The position numbers and the translations under genes are program-made. From contig MKUJ01000014.1 of NCBI GenBank assembly GCA_001897755.1, forward strand, positions 76,501-140,500: a DNA stretch of 64,000 bases. Direction: 5' to 3'. The notes beneath the pieces were generated by a model. It was not told the origin of the DNA and did no database searches. It was given only the letters and a program-made list of their open reading frames with translations. The stretch is from Afipia sp. 64-13. Its GTDB lineage: Bacteria > Pseudomonadota > Alphaproteobacteria > Rhizobiales > Xanthobacteraceae. Shown here one piece after another: positions 20,077-30,820 of this stretch (position 1 is the first letter of the stretch; the number at the start of each line of letters is the position of its first letter).

Positions 20077-21828
20077 GTGTCGGTCGCTGGACAAAGACGC
20101 ATCTCCGGACTTCTGCTGGGCCGCGCCGCGCGCAGCGTGATGGCGCGCGCCAGCAGCAATTCGGTGGCGCTGTCGCGGTTCTGGCCCGGCCGCACCGACC
20201 GTCTGCTGATCGCGCCGCACGACCTGCGCATCACCGATGCGACCCGCGCCGCCGAAATCTATTCCGGCCGCTTCGTCTTTGCCGGCAAGATCGTCACCTG
20301 CCACGGCCGCTCGGTGTTCGATCTCGCGCCGCCTTCGGAGGATTGGGAAGCCACCCTGCTCGGCTTCGGCTGGCTGCGCCATCTGCGCGCCGCCGATTCG
20401 GCGATCACCCGCGCCAACGCCCGCGCGCTGCTCGACGACTGGCTGTCGGGCACGCGCCGCCGCAATCCGCTCGGCCGCCGTCCCGACGTGCTGGCGCGGC
20501 GGGTGATCTCGTTCCTGTCGCAGGCGCCGCTGGTGCTGAACGATGCCGACAGCCGGTTCTACCGCCGCTTCCTGCGCCACATGACGCGCGAGATCCGCAC
20601 CCTGCGCTACACCATGCTCGACATTCCGGACGGCGTGGCGCGGCTGCAGGTGCTGATCGCGCTGTGCTACGCCTCGCTCTGCCTCGCCAATCAGGCCAAG
20701 CACATCCGTGGGGCCACACGGCGGTTGTCGGAGGAATTGCAGCGCCAGATCCTGCCCGACGGCGGCCACATCTCGCGCAATCCCGGCGCGCTGATCGAAT
20801 TGCTGCTCGATCTCTTGCCGCTGCGCCAGACCTTCGCGGCGCGCAACATCGCGCCGCCGCCGGCGCTGCTCAACGCGATCGACCGCATCATGCCGATGAT
20901 GCGCTTCTTCCGGCACGGCGACGGCAGCTTCGCGCTGTTCAACGGCATGAGCGCAACGCCGTCCGGCGTGGTGGCGACGCTGCTCGCCTATGACGACGCT
21001 CACGGCACGCCGATGGCGCACATGCCGCATACCGGCTATCAGCGGCTCGACGCCGGTCCCAGCACCGTCATCGTCGACACCGGCCCGCCCCCGGCGCCAC
21101 ATGTCAGCCACGAGGCCCATGCCGGCTGTCTCGCTTTCGAATTGTCGTCCGGCACCAACCGCATCGTGGTCAATTGCGGAATTCCCACGACCGGCCGCGA
21201 GAACTGGCGCGGCTTTGCGCGCAGCACCGCGGCGCATTCGACGCTCACCTACAGCGAAACATCATCATGCCAGTTCGTCGAACTGTCGGCGGTGAAGAAA
21301 CTGCTGCAGGGCGCGCCGATCGTCGGCGGACCGAGGCATGTCGAGTCCTACCGCGAGGCGACCGCGGACGGCATGATCCTGACCGCGTCGCATGACGGCT
21401 ATCTCAGGCAATTCAACGTCACCCATCAGCGGGTTCTGACGCTCTCCACCGACGGCACCCGGCTGGGCGGCGAGGATGCCCTGGCCAAGGCCCACGGCGC
21501 GGCGTTTCGCGGCGCCGACGACTATGCGCTGCGTTTCCATCTGCATCCCGCGATCAAGGCAAGCCGGCTCAGCGACGGCCATGGCGTAATGCTGGTGCTG
21601 CCGAACCGCGAAGTCTGGACTTTCGAGGCGCCGGACCAGAAGGTCGAGCTCGAGGACAGCGTCTTTCTCGCCGGCTTCGACGGCCCGCGCCGCACTTCGC
21701 AGATCGTGATCCGCCAACAGGCCCGGCAGGTCGCCACCATCCGCTGGAGCTTTGCCCGCTCCACCGCCTCGCCCTCGGTCACCGCCGCCCGGCGCGAGGC
21801 GCGGCGCGAGCCGGAATTGCCGCTTTAG
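20077..21828 (+). CDS. heparinase II/III family protein
   Basis: A 583-residue member of the heparinase II/III-like family. The N-terminal two thirds is a helical alginate-lyase-like region (WEATLLGFGWLRHLRA and YTMLDIPDGVARLQVLIALCYASL), and the last third is the beta-sheet heparinase II/III domain with GRENWRGFARSTAAHSTL and VTHQRVLTLSTDGTRL. No signal peptide is obvious, so export is uncertain. These proteins are widespread in Rhizobiales between rsmB and purH, and no substrate is established; polysaccharide lyase activity is inference from fold. The likely start is GTG at 20077, with an in-frame ATG at 20140 as an alternative. Confidence 0.85.
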   Translation: MSVAGQRRISGLLLGRAARSVMARASSNSVALSRFWPGRTDRLLIAPHDLRITDATRAAEIYSGRFVFAGKIVTCHGRSVFDLAPPSEDWEATLLGFGWLRHLRAADSAITRANARALLDDWLSGTRRRNPLGRRPDVLARRVISFLSQAPLVLNDADSRFYRRFLRHMTREIRTLRYTMLDIPDGVARLQVLIALCYASLCLANQAKHIRGATRRLSEELQRQILPDGGHISRNPGALIELLLDLLPLRQTFAARNIAPPPALLNAIDRIMPMMRFFRHGDGSFALFNGMSATPSGVVATLLAYDDAHGTPMAHMPHTGYQRLDAGPSTVIVDTGPPPAPHVSHEAHAGCLAFELSSGTNRIVVNCGIPTTGRENWRGFARSTAAHSTLTYSETSSCQFVELSAVKKLLQGAPIVGGPRHVESYREATADGMILTASHDGYLRQFNVTHQRVLTLSTDGTRLGGEDALAKAHGAAFRGADDYALRFHLHPAIKASRLSDGHGVMLVLPNREVWTFEAPDQKVELEDSVFLAGFDGPRRTSQIVIRQQARQVATIRWSFARSTASPSVTAARREARREPELPL

Positions 21829-21840
21829 CTTTTGATCGGG

Positions 21841-21888
21841 CACGATCTTTCCCGAAGGCCGTTTCACGGCTTTCGGGATCGTGTTCTT
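21841..21888 (+). terminator. long imperfect hairpin between the heparinase gene and purH
   Basis: Nested complementary arms CACGAT/ATCGTG, CCCGAA/TTCGGG and GCCG/CGGC form a three-tier stem with a small internal loop, then TTCTT. It starts 12 bp after the heparinase stop and ends about 75 bp before purH. It could terminate the upstream transcript or act in the purH leader. Confidence 0.45.
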
Positions 21889-21960
21889 AAGTCATCTGTC
21901 TGGTTTTGCGCGGCAGCAATTCGTGCTAGCGCGTAGGCCTCTCACAACCGGACTGCCTTC

Positions 21961-23549
<1,589 letters not shown>

Positions 23550-23553
<4 letters not shown>

Positions 23554-24986
23554 AGATCGCTCTCTCCCCTGCGCGTCGGGTCCTGCACCCGCGACAGCAA
23601 GGCGAGGCCGGCAAGAAAAAACAGCACCAGCATCGCCATCCCGGCTTTCTGGCTTGATGTGATCGCGGTGACGATACCGACCGCCAGCGGCGCAAGGAAC
23701 GATGTCACCTTGCCCGACAGCGCGAACAGCCCGAAATATTGCGTGATGCGCTCGCGCGGCGCGAGCCGCACCAAGAGCGTGCGCGAGGCGGCCTGCAGCG
23801 GCCCCGCGGCCAGGCCGATGAAAAATCCGAGCAAAAGATAAGCCTGCTCGGCCGGCGCGGCGAACAACCCTTCGCCCGGCTCCGGCGGCGCGACCTTGAT
23901 GACGAACAGCAGCGTCTCGCGATCGATCGACAGAATGAGAATGATCGCGGTGAGCAGGATCAGCATGCTGCCGGTGATCACCCTCTTCGGGCCGAAGCGG
24001 TCGTCGAGCTTGCCGCCGAGCCAGGCGCCGATGGTGCCGGAACATGCGAGCAGAATGCCGAAGCTGCCGATCTGGATGGTCTGCCAGCCGAACGTGCCGG
24101 CCGCGTAGATGCCGCCGAACGCGAACAGCGCGATCAGCGCGTCGGTATAGACCATGTTGGCGATCAGGAATGTCGCCATCACCGGCCGGCGCGGCAGCGA
24201 TGTCAGGGTCTCGCGCAATTCGCGCAGGCCCTCGCGCACCGCGCCGAGCGCAGGTGCCTTGGCGGCGTGATCCGGCGTCAACAAAAACATCGGCAGCACG
24301 AAGATCACGAACCACAGTCCGGTCAGCGGCCCGGTGATGCGATCGCCCTGATGCGTCGCCGGATCGAGACCGAACAACGGCGAGAAGCCCAGCAAGGTCT
24401 TGTCGGTCTCGACATTGGCGGCGAGAAAACCCAGCACCAGAACGAGGCTGACGATGCCGCCGATATAGCCGGTGGCCCAGCCGGTGCCCGAGAGACGGCC
24501 GAGCTTTTCCGGCGGCACCAGTGTCGGCATCATCGCGTTGTTGAACACCGTGGCGAATTCGGCACCGATGGTGGCGACGCCGAACGCCAGCAGCACCGGC
24601 AGGATGATCGTGGGGTCGCCGGGCCGGCCGATCCACAGCAGCGCGGAGCCGATCACCAGGAGCGCACCGAACGCGGCGATCCACGGCTTGCGCCGACCGC
24701 CGGCATCGGCGACCGCGCCCAGCACCGGCGAGAGCAGCGCGATGATCAACCCGGCCGCCGCTGTGGCGAACCCCCACAGCGATTGTCCGGTGGCCGGATC
24801 GGGCGCAACGTGAGTCGCGAAATACGGCGCGAACACGAAGGTCGTGATCAGCGTGAAATAAGGCTGCGCCGCCCAGTCGAACAGCACCCAGCCGATCACC
24901 GCCGAGCGTGGCGGATAGGTGCTCCGCACCGCTCCGGCCGGCTCGTTCACGACAAGGTCATGTGCCAGGTTCGACGTCATTCTCAT
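23550..24986 (-). CDS. MFS transporter, UMF1 / Atg22-like family
   Basis: A 478-residue inner-membrane protein with about twelve predicted transmembrane helices. The N-terminal signature [20 protein letters not shown] marks the UMF1 family, which also includes the yeast vacuolar amino-acid effluxer Atg22. The MFS loop motif [13 protein letters not shown] follows helix 2, and a similar [13 protein letters not shown] follows helix 8. Substrates of bacterial members are unknown; amino-acid export is only a guess from Atg22. It is read divergently from ggt, a glutathione-degrading enzyme, which may or may not be meaningful. Confidence 0.85.
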
Positions 24987-25109
24987 TCTCGCCCAATCAG
25001 CGGGGCAGATAGCCTGATGCTTGGTATCCGCTTATAGAACAATCCCACAAGAGCGAACGAATTTGGGCGAACGGAATTTGACCCGCCATTCGATGGGCCG
25101 GAGCAGCCG

Positions 25110-26855
25110 ATGAGACGATCGGGCATGATGCGCGCGCTTCTGATCGTGGCCATTGGCCTGATCGGCCTTCATGGCGCTGCGGCGCAGGATTTTCGCGCAA
25201 CGCCTTATGCGCCGCCAAGGCTCGAAACCGCCGCGCCGGTCGCCGCCCGGCACGGCATGGTGGTGGCGCAGGAGAAGCTTGCGGCGGAGATCGGCGCGGA
25301 CGTTCTCAGGCGCGGCGGCAATGCGGTCGACGCCGCGGTCGCCACCGGCTTTGCCATGGCGGTGACCTATCCGCGCGCCGGCAATATCGGCGGCGGCGGC
25401 TTCATGGTGATCCATCTCGCCCGGACCGGACGCGACATCGCGCTGGACTACCGCGAGACCGCGCCGGCCGCCGCGACGCGCGAGATGTTCCTCGGCGCCG
25501 ACGGCAAGCCGGACGCCGGCAAGTCGCGCGATCAGGCGCTCGGCATCGGCGTACCGGGCACCGTGGCAGGTCTTGCGCTGGCGCTGGAAAAATACGGCTC
25601 CGGCAAATTCACGCTGCGCGAACTCCTGCAGCCTGCGATCAAGCTGGCGCGCGACGGCTTCATCGTCACCGACGATATCGCCGATACGCTACCGGGCTGG
25701 TACAAGCGGCTGGCGCGATGGGAGGCAAGTCGCAAGATCTTCTCCCGCCCAGACGGCAGTTCGTTGCGCGAAGGCGACCGTCTGATCCAGAGCGATCTGG
25801 CCGCCACGCTGGAGGCCATCGCGGCGCAAGGTCCGCGCGGTTTCTATGAAGGCCGAGTGGCCGAGCAGCTTTCGGCAGGCATTCGTGACGCCGGCGGCCT
25901 GATCACGCCGGACGATCTGAAAGCCTACAAGGCAGTCGAGCGCGTACCGGTGCGCGGCCGCTATCGCGGCTATGACATCGTCTCGATGCCGCTGCCGTCC
26001 TCCGGCGGCGTGGTGCTGCTGGAGACGCTGAACATCCTCGAAGGATTCAAGCTGCGCGAGATGCCGGCGCGCTCGGCCGACACGCTGCATCTTCTGATCG
26101 AGGCGATGAAGCGCGGCTATGCCGATCGTGCGCGCTATCTCGGCGATCCGGCCTTCGTCAGCGCGCCGGTGACGCAGCTGCTGTCCAAGGAGTACGCCGC
26201 GAAACAGCGCGCCGGCATCGATCCCGCCACCGCGACGCCGTGGGCCGCGTTGTTCTCGGGCGTGCCGCAACGCGAAGGCACCAACACCACGCACTTCTCG
26301 GTGGTCGATCGCGACGGCAACGCCGTCAGCAACACCTACACCCTCAATTTCAGCTATGGCCTCGGCCTTGTCGCCGAGGGCACCGGCGTGCTGCTCAACA
26401 ACGAGCTCGACGATTTCACCGCCGCGCCGGGCGCATCCAACGCCTACGGCCTGGTCGGTTTCGAGGCCAATTTGCCCGGCCCCGGCAAACGGCCGCTGTC
26501 GTCGATGACGCCGACCATCGTCTTGCAGGACGGCAAGGTGGTGCTGGTCACCGGCTCGCCCGGCGGCAGCCGCATCATCTCCACCGTGCTGCAGGTGATC
26601 GTCAACGTGCTCGACCATCGCATGGACGTCGCGAAGGCGGTGGCCGCGCCACGGCTGCATCACCAGTGGCAGCCGGACGAGGTGCGTGTCGAAGCCGGAT
26701 TCTCCAACGCGATCCTCGACGCCCTGCGCGCCCGCGGGCATCACATCGCAACCCCGCTCGGCCAGACCTCGGCCAATTCGATCGCCGCCGGCGCGCGCGG
26801 CTGGCTCGGCGCGCCCGATCCGCGCACACGCGGCGCGACCGCCTCGGGCGACTGA
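25110..26855 (+). CDS. ggt: gamma-glutamyltranspeptidase
   Basis: Ggt is a periplasmic N-terminal-nucleophile hydrolase that removes or transfers the gamma-glutamyl group of glutathione. The 581-residue precursor has a signal peptide (MMRALLIVAIGLIGLHGAAA). The self-processing site is in NTTHFSVVDRDGNAVSNTYT, where the conserved Thr becomes the nucleophile of the small subunit. Substrate residues are in GNIGGGGFMVI, the PLPSSGG loop, and SPGGSRIISTVLQVI. Length and order of motifs are normal. It is divergent from the UMF1 carrier; the sulfite reductase operon begins 288 bp later, so both genes touch sulfur metabolism. Confidence 0.95.
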   Translation: MRRSGMMRALLIVAIGLIGLHGAAAQDFRATPYAPPRLETAAPVAARHGMVVAQEKLAAEIGADVLRRGGNAVDAAVATGFAMAVTYPRAGNIGGGGFMVIHLARTGRDIALDYRETAPAAATREMFLGADGKPDAGKSRDQALGIGVPGTVAGLALALEKYGSGKFTLRELLQPAIKLARDGFIVTDDIADTLPGWYKRLARWEASRKIFSRPDGSSLREGDRLIQSDLAATLEAIAAQGPRGFYEGRVAEQLSAGIRDAGGLITPDDLKAYKAVERVPVRGRYRGYDIVSMPLPSSGGVVLLETLNILEGFKLREMPARSADTLHLLIEAMKRGYADRARYLGDPAFVSAPVTQLLSKEYAAKQRAGIDPATATPWAALFSGVPQREGTNTTHFSVVDRDGNAVSNTYTLNFSYGLGLVAEGTGVLLNNELDDFTAAPGASNAYGLVGFEANLPGPGKRPLSSMTPTIVLQDGKVVLVTGSPGGSRIISTVLQVIVNVLDHRMDVAKAVAAPRLHHQWQPDEVRVEAGFSNAILDALRARGHHIATPLGQTSANSIAAGARGWLGAPDPRTRGATASGD

Positions 26856-26988
26856 ACGGCGATCCGGCGCAGGATGCCCATTTCAACGAACGGAACGGAC
26901 TCGTAATTTTCGGCTTCGCTTGCCGACCTGCGCAGGACAAAACCTGCGTGCGCACGCGGCTTTCTGGCAAAACCATCTTATTTGCCGG

Positions 26989-27015
26989 ACCCGGGTAAAA
27001 GCGCGCATTTACCCG
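26989..27015. promoter_or_regulatory. operator-like inverted repeats upstream of the sulfite reductase genes
   Basis: ACCCGGGT is an 8-bp palindrome at 26989-26996. The overlapping arms CGGGTAAA (26992-26999) and TTTACCCG (27008-27015) form a perfect 8-bp inverted repeat with an 8-bp spacer. The left part matches ten of twelve bases of the twin operators of the DUF2239 gene (TTACCCGGGTAA). It lies about 130 bp before the flavoprotein start codon. The 288-bp spacer between ggt and this operon contains no gene. Confidence 0.4.
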
Positions 27016-27143
27016 CTATATCAATGACTTCTCTCCTGCAACCCAACGCCGCAGACGGCCGTTGACGCAGACGGTGGCCGCGCCTTTCACGGCCTTTGCA
27101 GAGCCTGTGCCGCCTGACGGCGCACGGTGCTCGCGGCACGGAT

Positions 27144-28988
27144 ATGAAGACGATGAGCAAGCTCGAATTCGCCGGTCCCGGCCTGACCATCGAACAATGG
27201 GAGCAGATCAGCACGCTTGCCACCTCGCTGAAGCCGGGGCAGGCCTTGTGGCTGAGCGGCTATTTCGCCGGCCTCAATCATTCGACGCAGACTTCCGGCG
27301 ATGTGGTCCGCTCTTCGCCGGTTTCCGATCTCGCCACTGCTGTGCCGGTGGCAGCCCGCACGCTGACGATTCTCTACGCGACCGAAACCGGCAACAGCGC
27401 CGGCCTTGCCAGGACGCTGGCGGAGGCGGCCCGCGAGAAGGGTCTCGATCCGGTCGTCTCCGACGTCGCCACCTACAAGACCCGCAAGCTCAAGGACGAG
27501 CAGGACGTGCTGCTGATCGCCAGCACCCATGGCGAGGGCGATCCGCCGCAATCGGCCAAGTCGTTCTTCGAATTCGTGGAAGGGCGCAAGGCGCCGAAGC
27601 TGCCGAACCTGCGTTTCGCGGTGCTCGCGCTCGGCGATTCCACCTACGAGCAATATTGCGGCGCCGGCAAGCGGCTCGACCAGCGCTTCGAGGAACTCGG
27701 CGCGCAGCGCATTGAGGCGCGGGTCGATTGCGATGTCGATTACGAAGAGATCGCGCCGAGCTGGATCGCCGCGATCGTCAACAGGCTCGCGCCCGAGCCG
27801 ACCCTGCAGCCCGAACTCGCCGCTTCCACGCCTGCGCAAGTGGCAACACCCGCGGCTCCCGCCGGGACCGCCTATGACAAGAAGAATCCCTTCGCCGCCA
27901 CGGTGATCGACAACATCGTGCTGACCGGACGCGGTTCCAGCAAGGAAACCCGTCACATCGAATTGTCGCTCGCCGAATCCGGACTGCTCTACGAGCCGGG
28001 CGATGCGCTCGGCATTGTGGCGCAGAACGACCCCGCCGTGGTCGACGCGCTGCTCGAGCGGCTGGCGCTGCCGGCCGACGCGCAGGTCACCGTGAAACAG
28101 CAGACCACCGGCCTGCGCGAGGCGCTGACGTCCGCTTTCGAGGTCACCGCCGCGACGCCGCGCTTCATCGAGCATTGGGCCGATATCACCGGTGCCCGGG
28201 AATTGCAGGGCCTGCGCGGCACCGATCAGGCCGAGGCGCGCACCGCGTTCCTGCGCAACAATCACGTGCTCGACATCGTCAATCAATTCGCCGCGCCCGG
28301 CATCGACGCCCAGACCTTCGTTGCCGGCCTGCGGCCGCTGCAACCCCGGCTCTATTCGATCGCGTCCAGCCTCGCGGCGTCTCCGGAGGAAGCGCACCTC
28401 ACCGTCAGCACGGTGCGTTACGATCTCAACGGCCTTCCGCGCATGGGCGTCGCCTCCGGTCATCTGGCGCAGCGCGCCGAGCCCGACGCAACGCTGCCGG
28501 TCTACATCCAGACCAATTCGCATTTCCGTCTGCCCGAGGACGACACGCCGATCATCATGATCGGCGCCGGCACCGGCGTCGCGCCCTATCGCGCCTTTTT
28601 GCAGGAGCGCGAGGCGCGGGGCGCGCAAGGCCGCTCGTGGCTGGTGTTCGGTGAGCGCAATTTCCGCAGCGATTTCCTCTACCAGATCGAATGGCAGGGT
28701 TATCTCAAGGACGGCGTGCTGAGCCGGATGGATGTCGCGTTCTCGCGCGACGGCGCGCAGAAGGTCTATGTGCAGGATCGCCTGCGCGAACAGGGCCGCG
28801 ACATCTATCGCTGGCTTGAGGACGGCGCGCATCTCTACGTCTGTGGTGATGCCACCCATCTCGCACCCGACGTGCATGCCGCGCTGACCGAGATCGTCGA
28901 GCGCCATGGCGGCCTCGATCGCGAAGCCGCCCACGACTATCTCGGCGGATTGCAGCGCGACCATCGCTATCAACTGGACGTTTATTGA
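27144..28988 (+). CDS. cysJ: assimilatory sulfite reductase (NADPH) flavoprotein subunit
   Basis: This subunit passes electrons from NADPH through FAD and FMN to the haemoprotein, which reduces sulfite to sulfide. About 614 residues, the length of E. coli CysJ. A flavodoxin domain (LTILYATETGNSAGLA and STHGEGDPPQ) is followed by an FAD-binding ferredoxin-reductase domain (RLYSIASSLAASPEEAHLTV) and an NADPH domain (IMIGAGTGVAPYRAFLQER). The chain ends RYQLDVY, like CysJ. The first 50 residues (LEFAGPGLTIEQWEQI) also resemble it. A TTG 16 codons upstream is in frame; I prefer MKTMSKLEF. The haemoprotein gene begins 8 bp after the stop. Confidence 0.9.
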   Translation: MKTMSKLEFAGPGLTIEQWEQISTLATSLKPGQALWLSGYFAGLNHSTQTSGDVVRSSPVSDLATAVPVAARTLTILYATETGNSAGLARTLAEAAREKGLDPVVSDVATYKTRKLKDEQDVLLIASTHGEGDPPQSAKSFFEFVEGRKAPKLPNLRFAVLALGDSTYEQYCGAGKRLDQRFEELGAQRIEARVDCDVDYEEIAPSWIAAIVNRLAPEPTLQPELAASTPAQVATPAAPAGTAYDKKNPFAATVIDNIVLTGRGSSKETRHIELSLAESGLLYEPGDALGIVAQNDPAVVDALLERLALPADAQVTVKQQTTGLREALTSAFEVTAATPRFIEHWADITGARELQGLRGTDQAEARTAFLRNNHVLDIVNQFAAPGIDAQTFVAGLRPLQPRLYSIASSLAASPEEAHLTVSTVRYDLNGLPRMGVASGHLAQRAEPDATLPVYIQTNSHFRLPEDDTPIIMIGAGTGVAPYRAFLQEREARGAQGRSWLVFGERNFRSDFLYQIEWQGYLKDGVLSRMDVAFSRDGAQKVYVQDRLREQGRDIYRWLEDGAHLYVCGDATHLAPDVHAALTEIVERHGGLDREAAHDYLGGLQRDHRYQLDVY

Positions 28989-28996
28989 GGCCGATC

Positions 28997-30751
28997 ATGC
29001 CGGATGTCTCCAAACAACCCGATCGCAGCCGCGACCGCTCGCAGCCGCTCGACAAGCTCGGCCCCGACGAGACGCTGAAAGCCAACAGCGATCAGCTGCG
29101 CGGCACCATCGCCGAGAGCCTTGCCGATCCGCTGACCGGCAGCGTCCTGCCGAGCGACAACAAGCTGATGAAGTTTCACGGCATCTATCAGCAGGATGAC
29201 CGCGACATCCGCGACGAGCGCCGCCATCAGAAGCTGGAGCCGGCCTATGGTTTCATGGCGCGTGTGCGCCTGCCCGGCGGCGTCTGCAGTCCGTCGCAAT
29301 GGCTCAAGCTCGACGAGCTCGGCCGCGCCTATGGCGGCGAGACGCTGCGCCTGACCACGCGCCAGACCTTCCAGTTGCATCGCGTGCCGAAGCAGAGCCT
29401 GCGCACCGTCATCAAGGGCCTGCGCGAAGTGCTGCTCGACACCAAGGCGGCGTGCGGCGACGACGCGCGCGGCGTGATGGCGACCGTCAATCCGCAGCTC
29501 TCCCGCGCCCATGCCGAAGTCTTTGCGCTGGCGAAGCAGGCCAGCGATCACGCCATCCACCACACCGGCGCCTATCGCGAGATCTGGTATGAGGAGGAGC
29601 GCGATCCCAACGCGACCAATGAGGAGCCGTTTTACGGGCGGACCTACATGCCGCGCAAATTCAAGATCGGTTTCGCGATTCCGCCGAGCAACGACATCGA
29701 CGTCTACTCGCAGGATCTCGGCTTCATCGCCATTGTCGAGAACGGCGAACTGAAAGGCTTCAACGTCGCGATCGGTGGCGGCATGGGCCGCACCGACAGT
29801 GCGCCGGAAACCTATCCGCGGCTCGCCGATGTGATCGGCTTTATCGACAAGACCAAGGTGATCGAAACCGTCGATGCGGTGATGACCGTACAGCGCGACT
29901 ATGGCGACCGCGTCGAGCGCGCGCATGCCCGCTTCAAATACACCATCGACGACAAGGGGCTCGACTGGATCAAGGCGGAGATCGAGCGCCATCTCGGCTT
30001 CCCGCTGGCGCCGGCCACACCTTACACCTTCACCACCAACGGTGATCCGACAGGCTGGACCCGCGGCGAGGACGGCCGCGAGCACTGCACGCTGTTCATC
30101 CAGAACGGCCGCATCATCAACGAGCCGGGCCGCCCGATGATGGACGGTCTGCGCGAGATCGCGCGCATTCACACCGGCGCGTTCCGGATCACGCCGAACC
30201 AGAACCTGATCATCGCCGATGTCGAACCGAAGGCACGGCCCGCCATCGACAAACTGTTGAAGCAATACGGTCTCGACGGTTTCGATACCCTGAGCGGACT
30301 GCGACTCAACTCGATGGCCTGCGTCGCGCTGCCGACCTGCGGCCTCGCGATGGCCGAGAGCGAGCGCTATCTGCCGACGCTGGTCGGCAAGATCGAGGAC
30401 ATCCTGGCGCAGCATGGCCTGCGCGAGGAGCCGATCACCATTCGCATGACCGGCTGCCCCAATGGCTGCGCCCGGCCCTACATCGCCGAGATCGCGCTGA
30501 CCGGCCGCGCGCCGGGAAAATACAATCTCTATCTCGGCGGCGGCTTCCACGGCCAGCGGCTCAACAAGATGCTGCTGGAGAATGTCGGCGAGAGCAAAAT
30601 CCTCGCCACGCTGGAGAGGCTGATCGCCCATTACGCCCGCGAGCGGCAGGACGGCGAGCGCTTCGGCGATTTCACGATCCGCGCCGGCTATGTTCCCGAG
30701 GTGAAGGAAGGCCGCCATTTCAACGACGTGCTGGTCGGCGCCGATATTTAA
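28997..30751 (+). CDS. cysI: assimilatory sulfite reductase haemoprotein subunit
   Basis: The 584-residue protein carries sirohaem and a 4Fe-4S cluster and reduces sulfite to sulfide with six electrons. The cluster cysteines are in ACVALPTCGLAMAESER (C-x5-C) and RMTGCPNGCARPY (C-x3-C). The N-terminal KFHGIYQQDDRDIR and RLTTRQTFQLHR are the conserved sirohaem-contacting region with its Arg residues, and ferredoxin-type and nitrite reductases differ here. Spacing of 8 bp shows co-transcription with the flavoprotein. With metB next, the cluster feeds sulfide toward cysteine and methionine. Confidence 0.93.
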   Translation: MPDVSKQPDRSRDRSQPLDKLGPDETLKANSDQLRGTIAESLADPLTGSVLPSDNKLMKFHGIYQQDDRDIRDERRHQKLEPAYGFMARVRLPGGVCSPSQWLKLDELGRAYGGETLRLTTRQTFQLHRVPKQSLRTVIKGLREVLLDTKAACGDDARGVMATVNPQLSRAHAEVFALAKQASDHAIHHTGAYREIWYEEERDPNATNEEPFYGRTYMPRKFKIGFAIPPSNDIDVYSQDLGFIAIVENGELKGFNVAIGGGMGRTDSAPETYPRLADVIGFIDKTKVIETVDAVMTVQRDYGDRVERAHARFKYTIDDKGLDWIKAEIERHLGFPLAPATPYTFTTNGDPTGWTRGEDGREHCTLFIQNGRIINEPGRPMMDGLREIARIHTGAFRITPNQNLIIADVEPKARPAIDKLLKQYGLDGFDTLSGLRLNSMACVALPTCGLAMAESERYLPTLVGKIEDILAQHGLREEPITIRMTGCPNGCARPYIAEIALTGRAPGKYNLYLGGGFHGQRLNKMLLENVGESKILATLERLIAHYARERQDGERFGDFTIRAGYVPEVKEGRHFNDVLVGADI

Positions 30752-30820
30752 AGCGCAAAGGCGGATTTAAGTCCGGCGGAAAATGCTCTACAGATCGGCA
30801 TCCGTCAGGAACTGATCCTC

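Noticed and set aside
30752-30820. Possible SAM-type riboswitch in the 69 bp before metB
   Set aside because: Alphaproteobacterial methionine genes often carry SAM-II elements, but I could not find its conserved core or pairing here.
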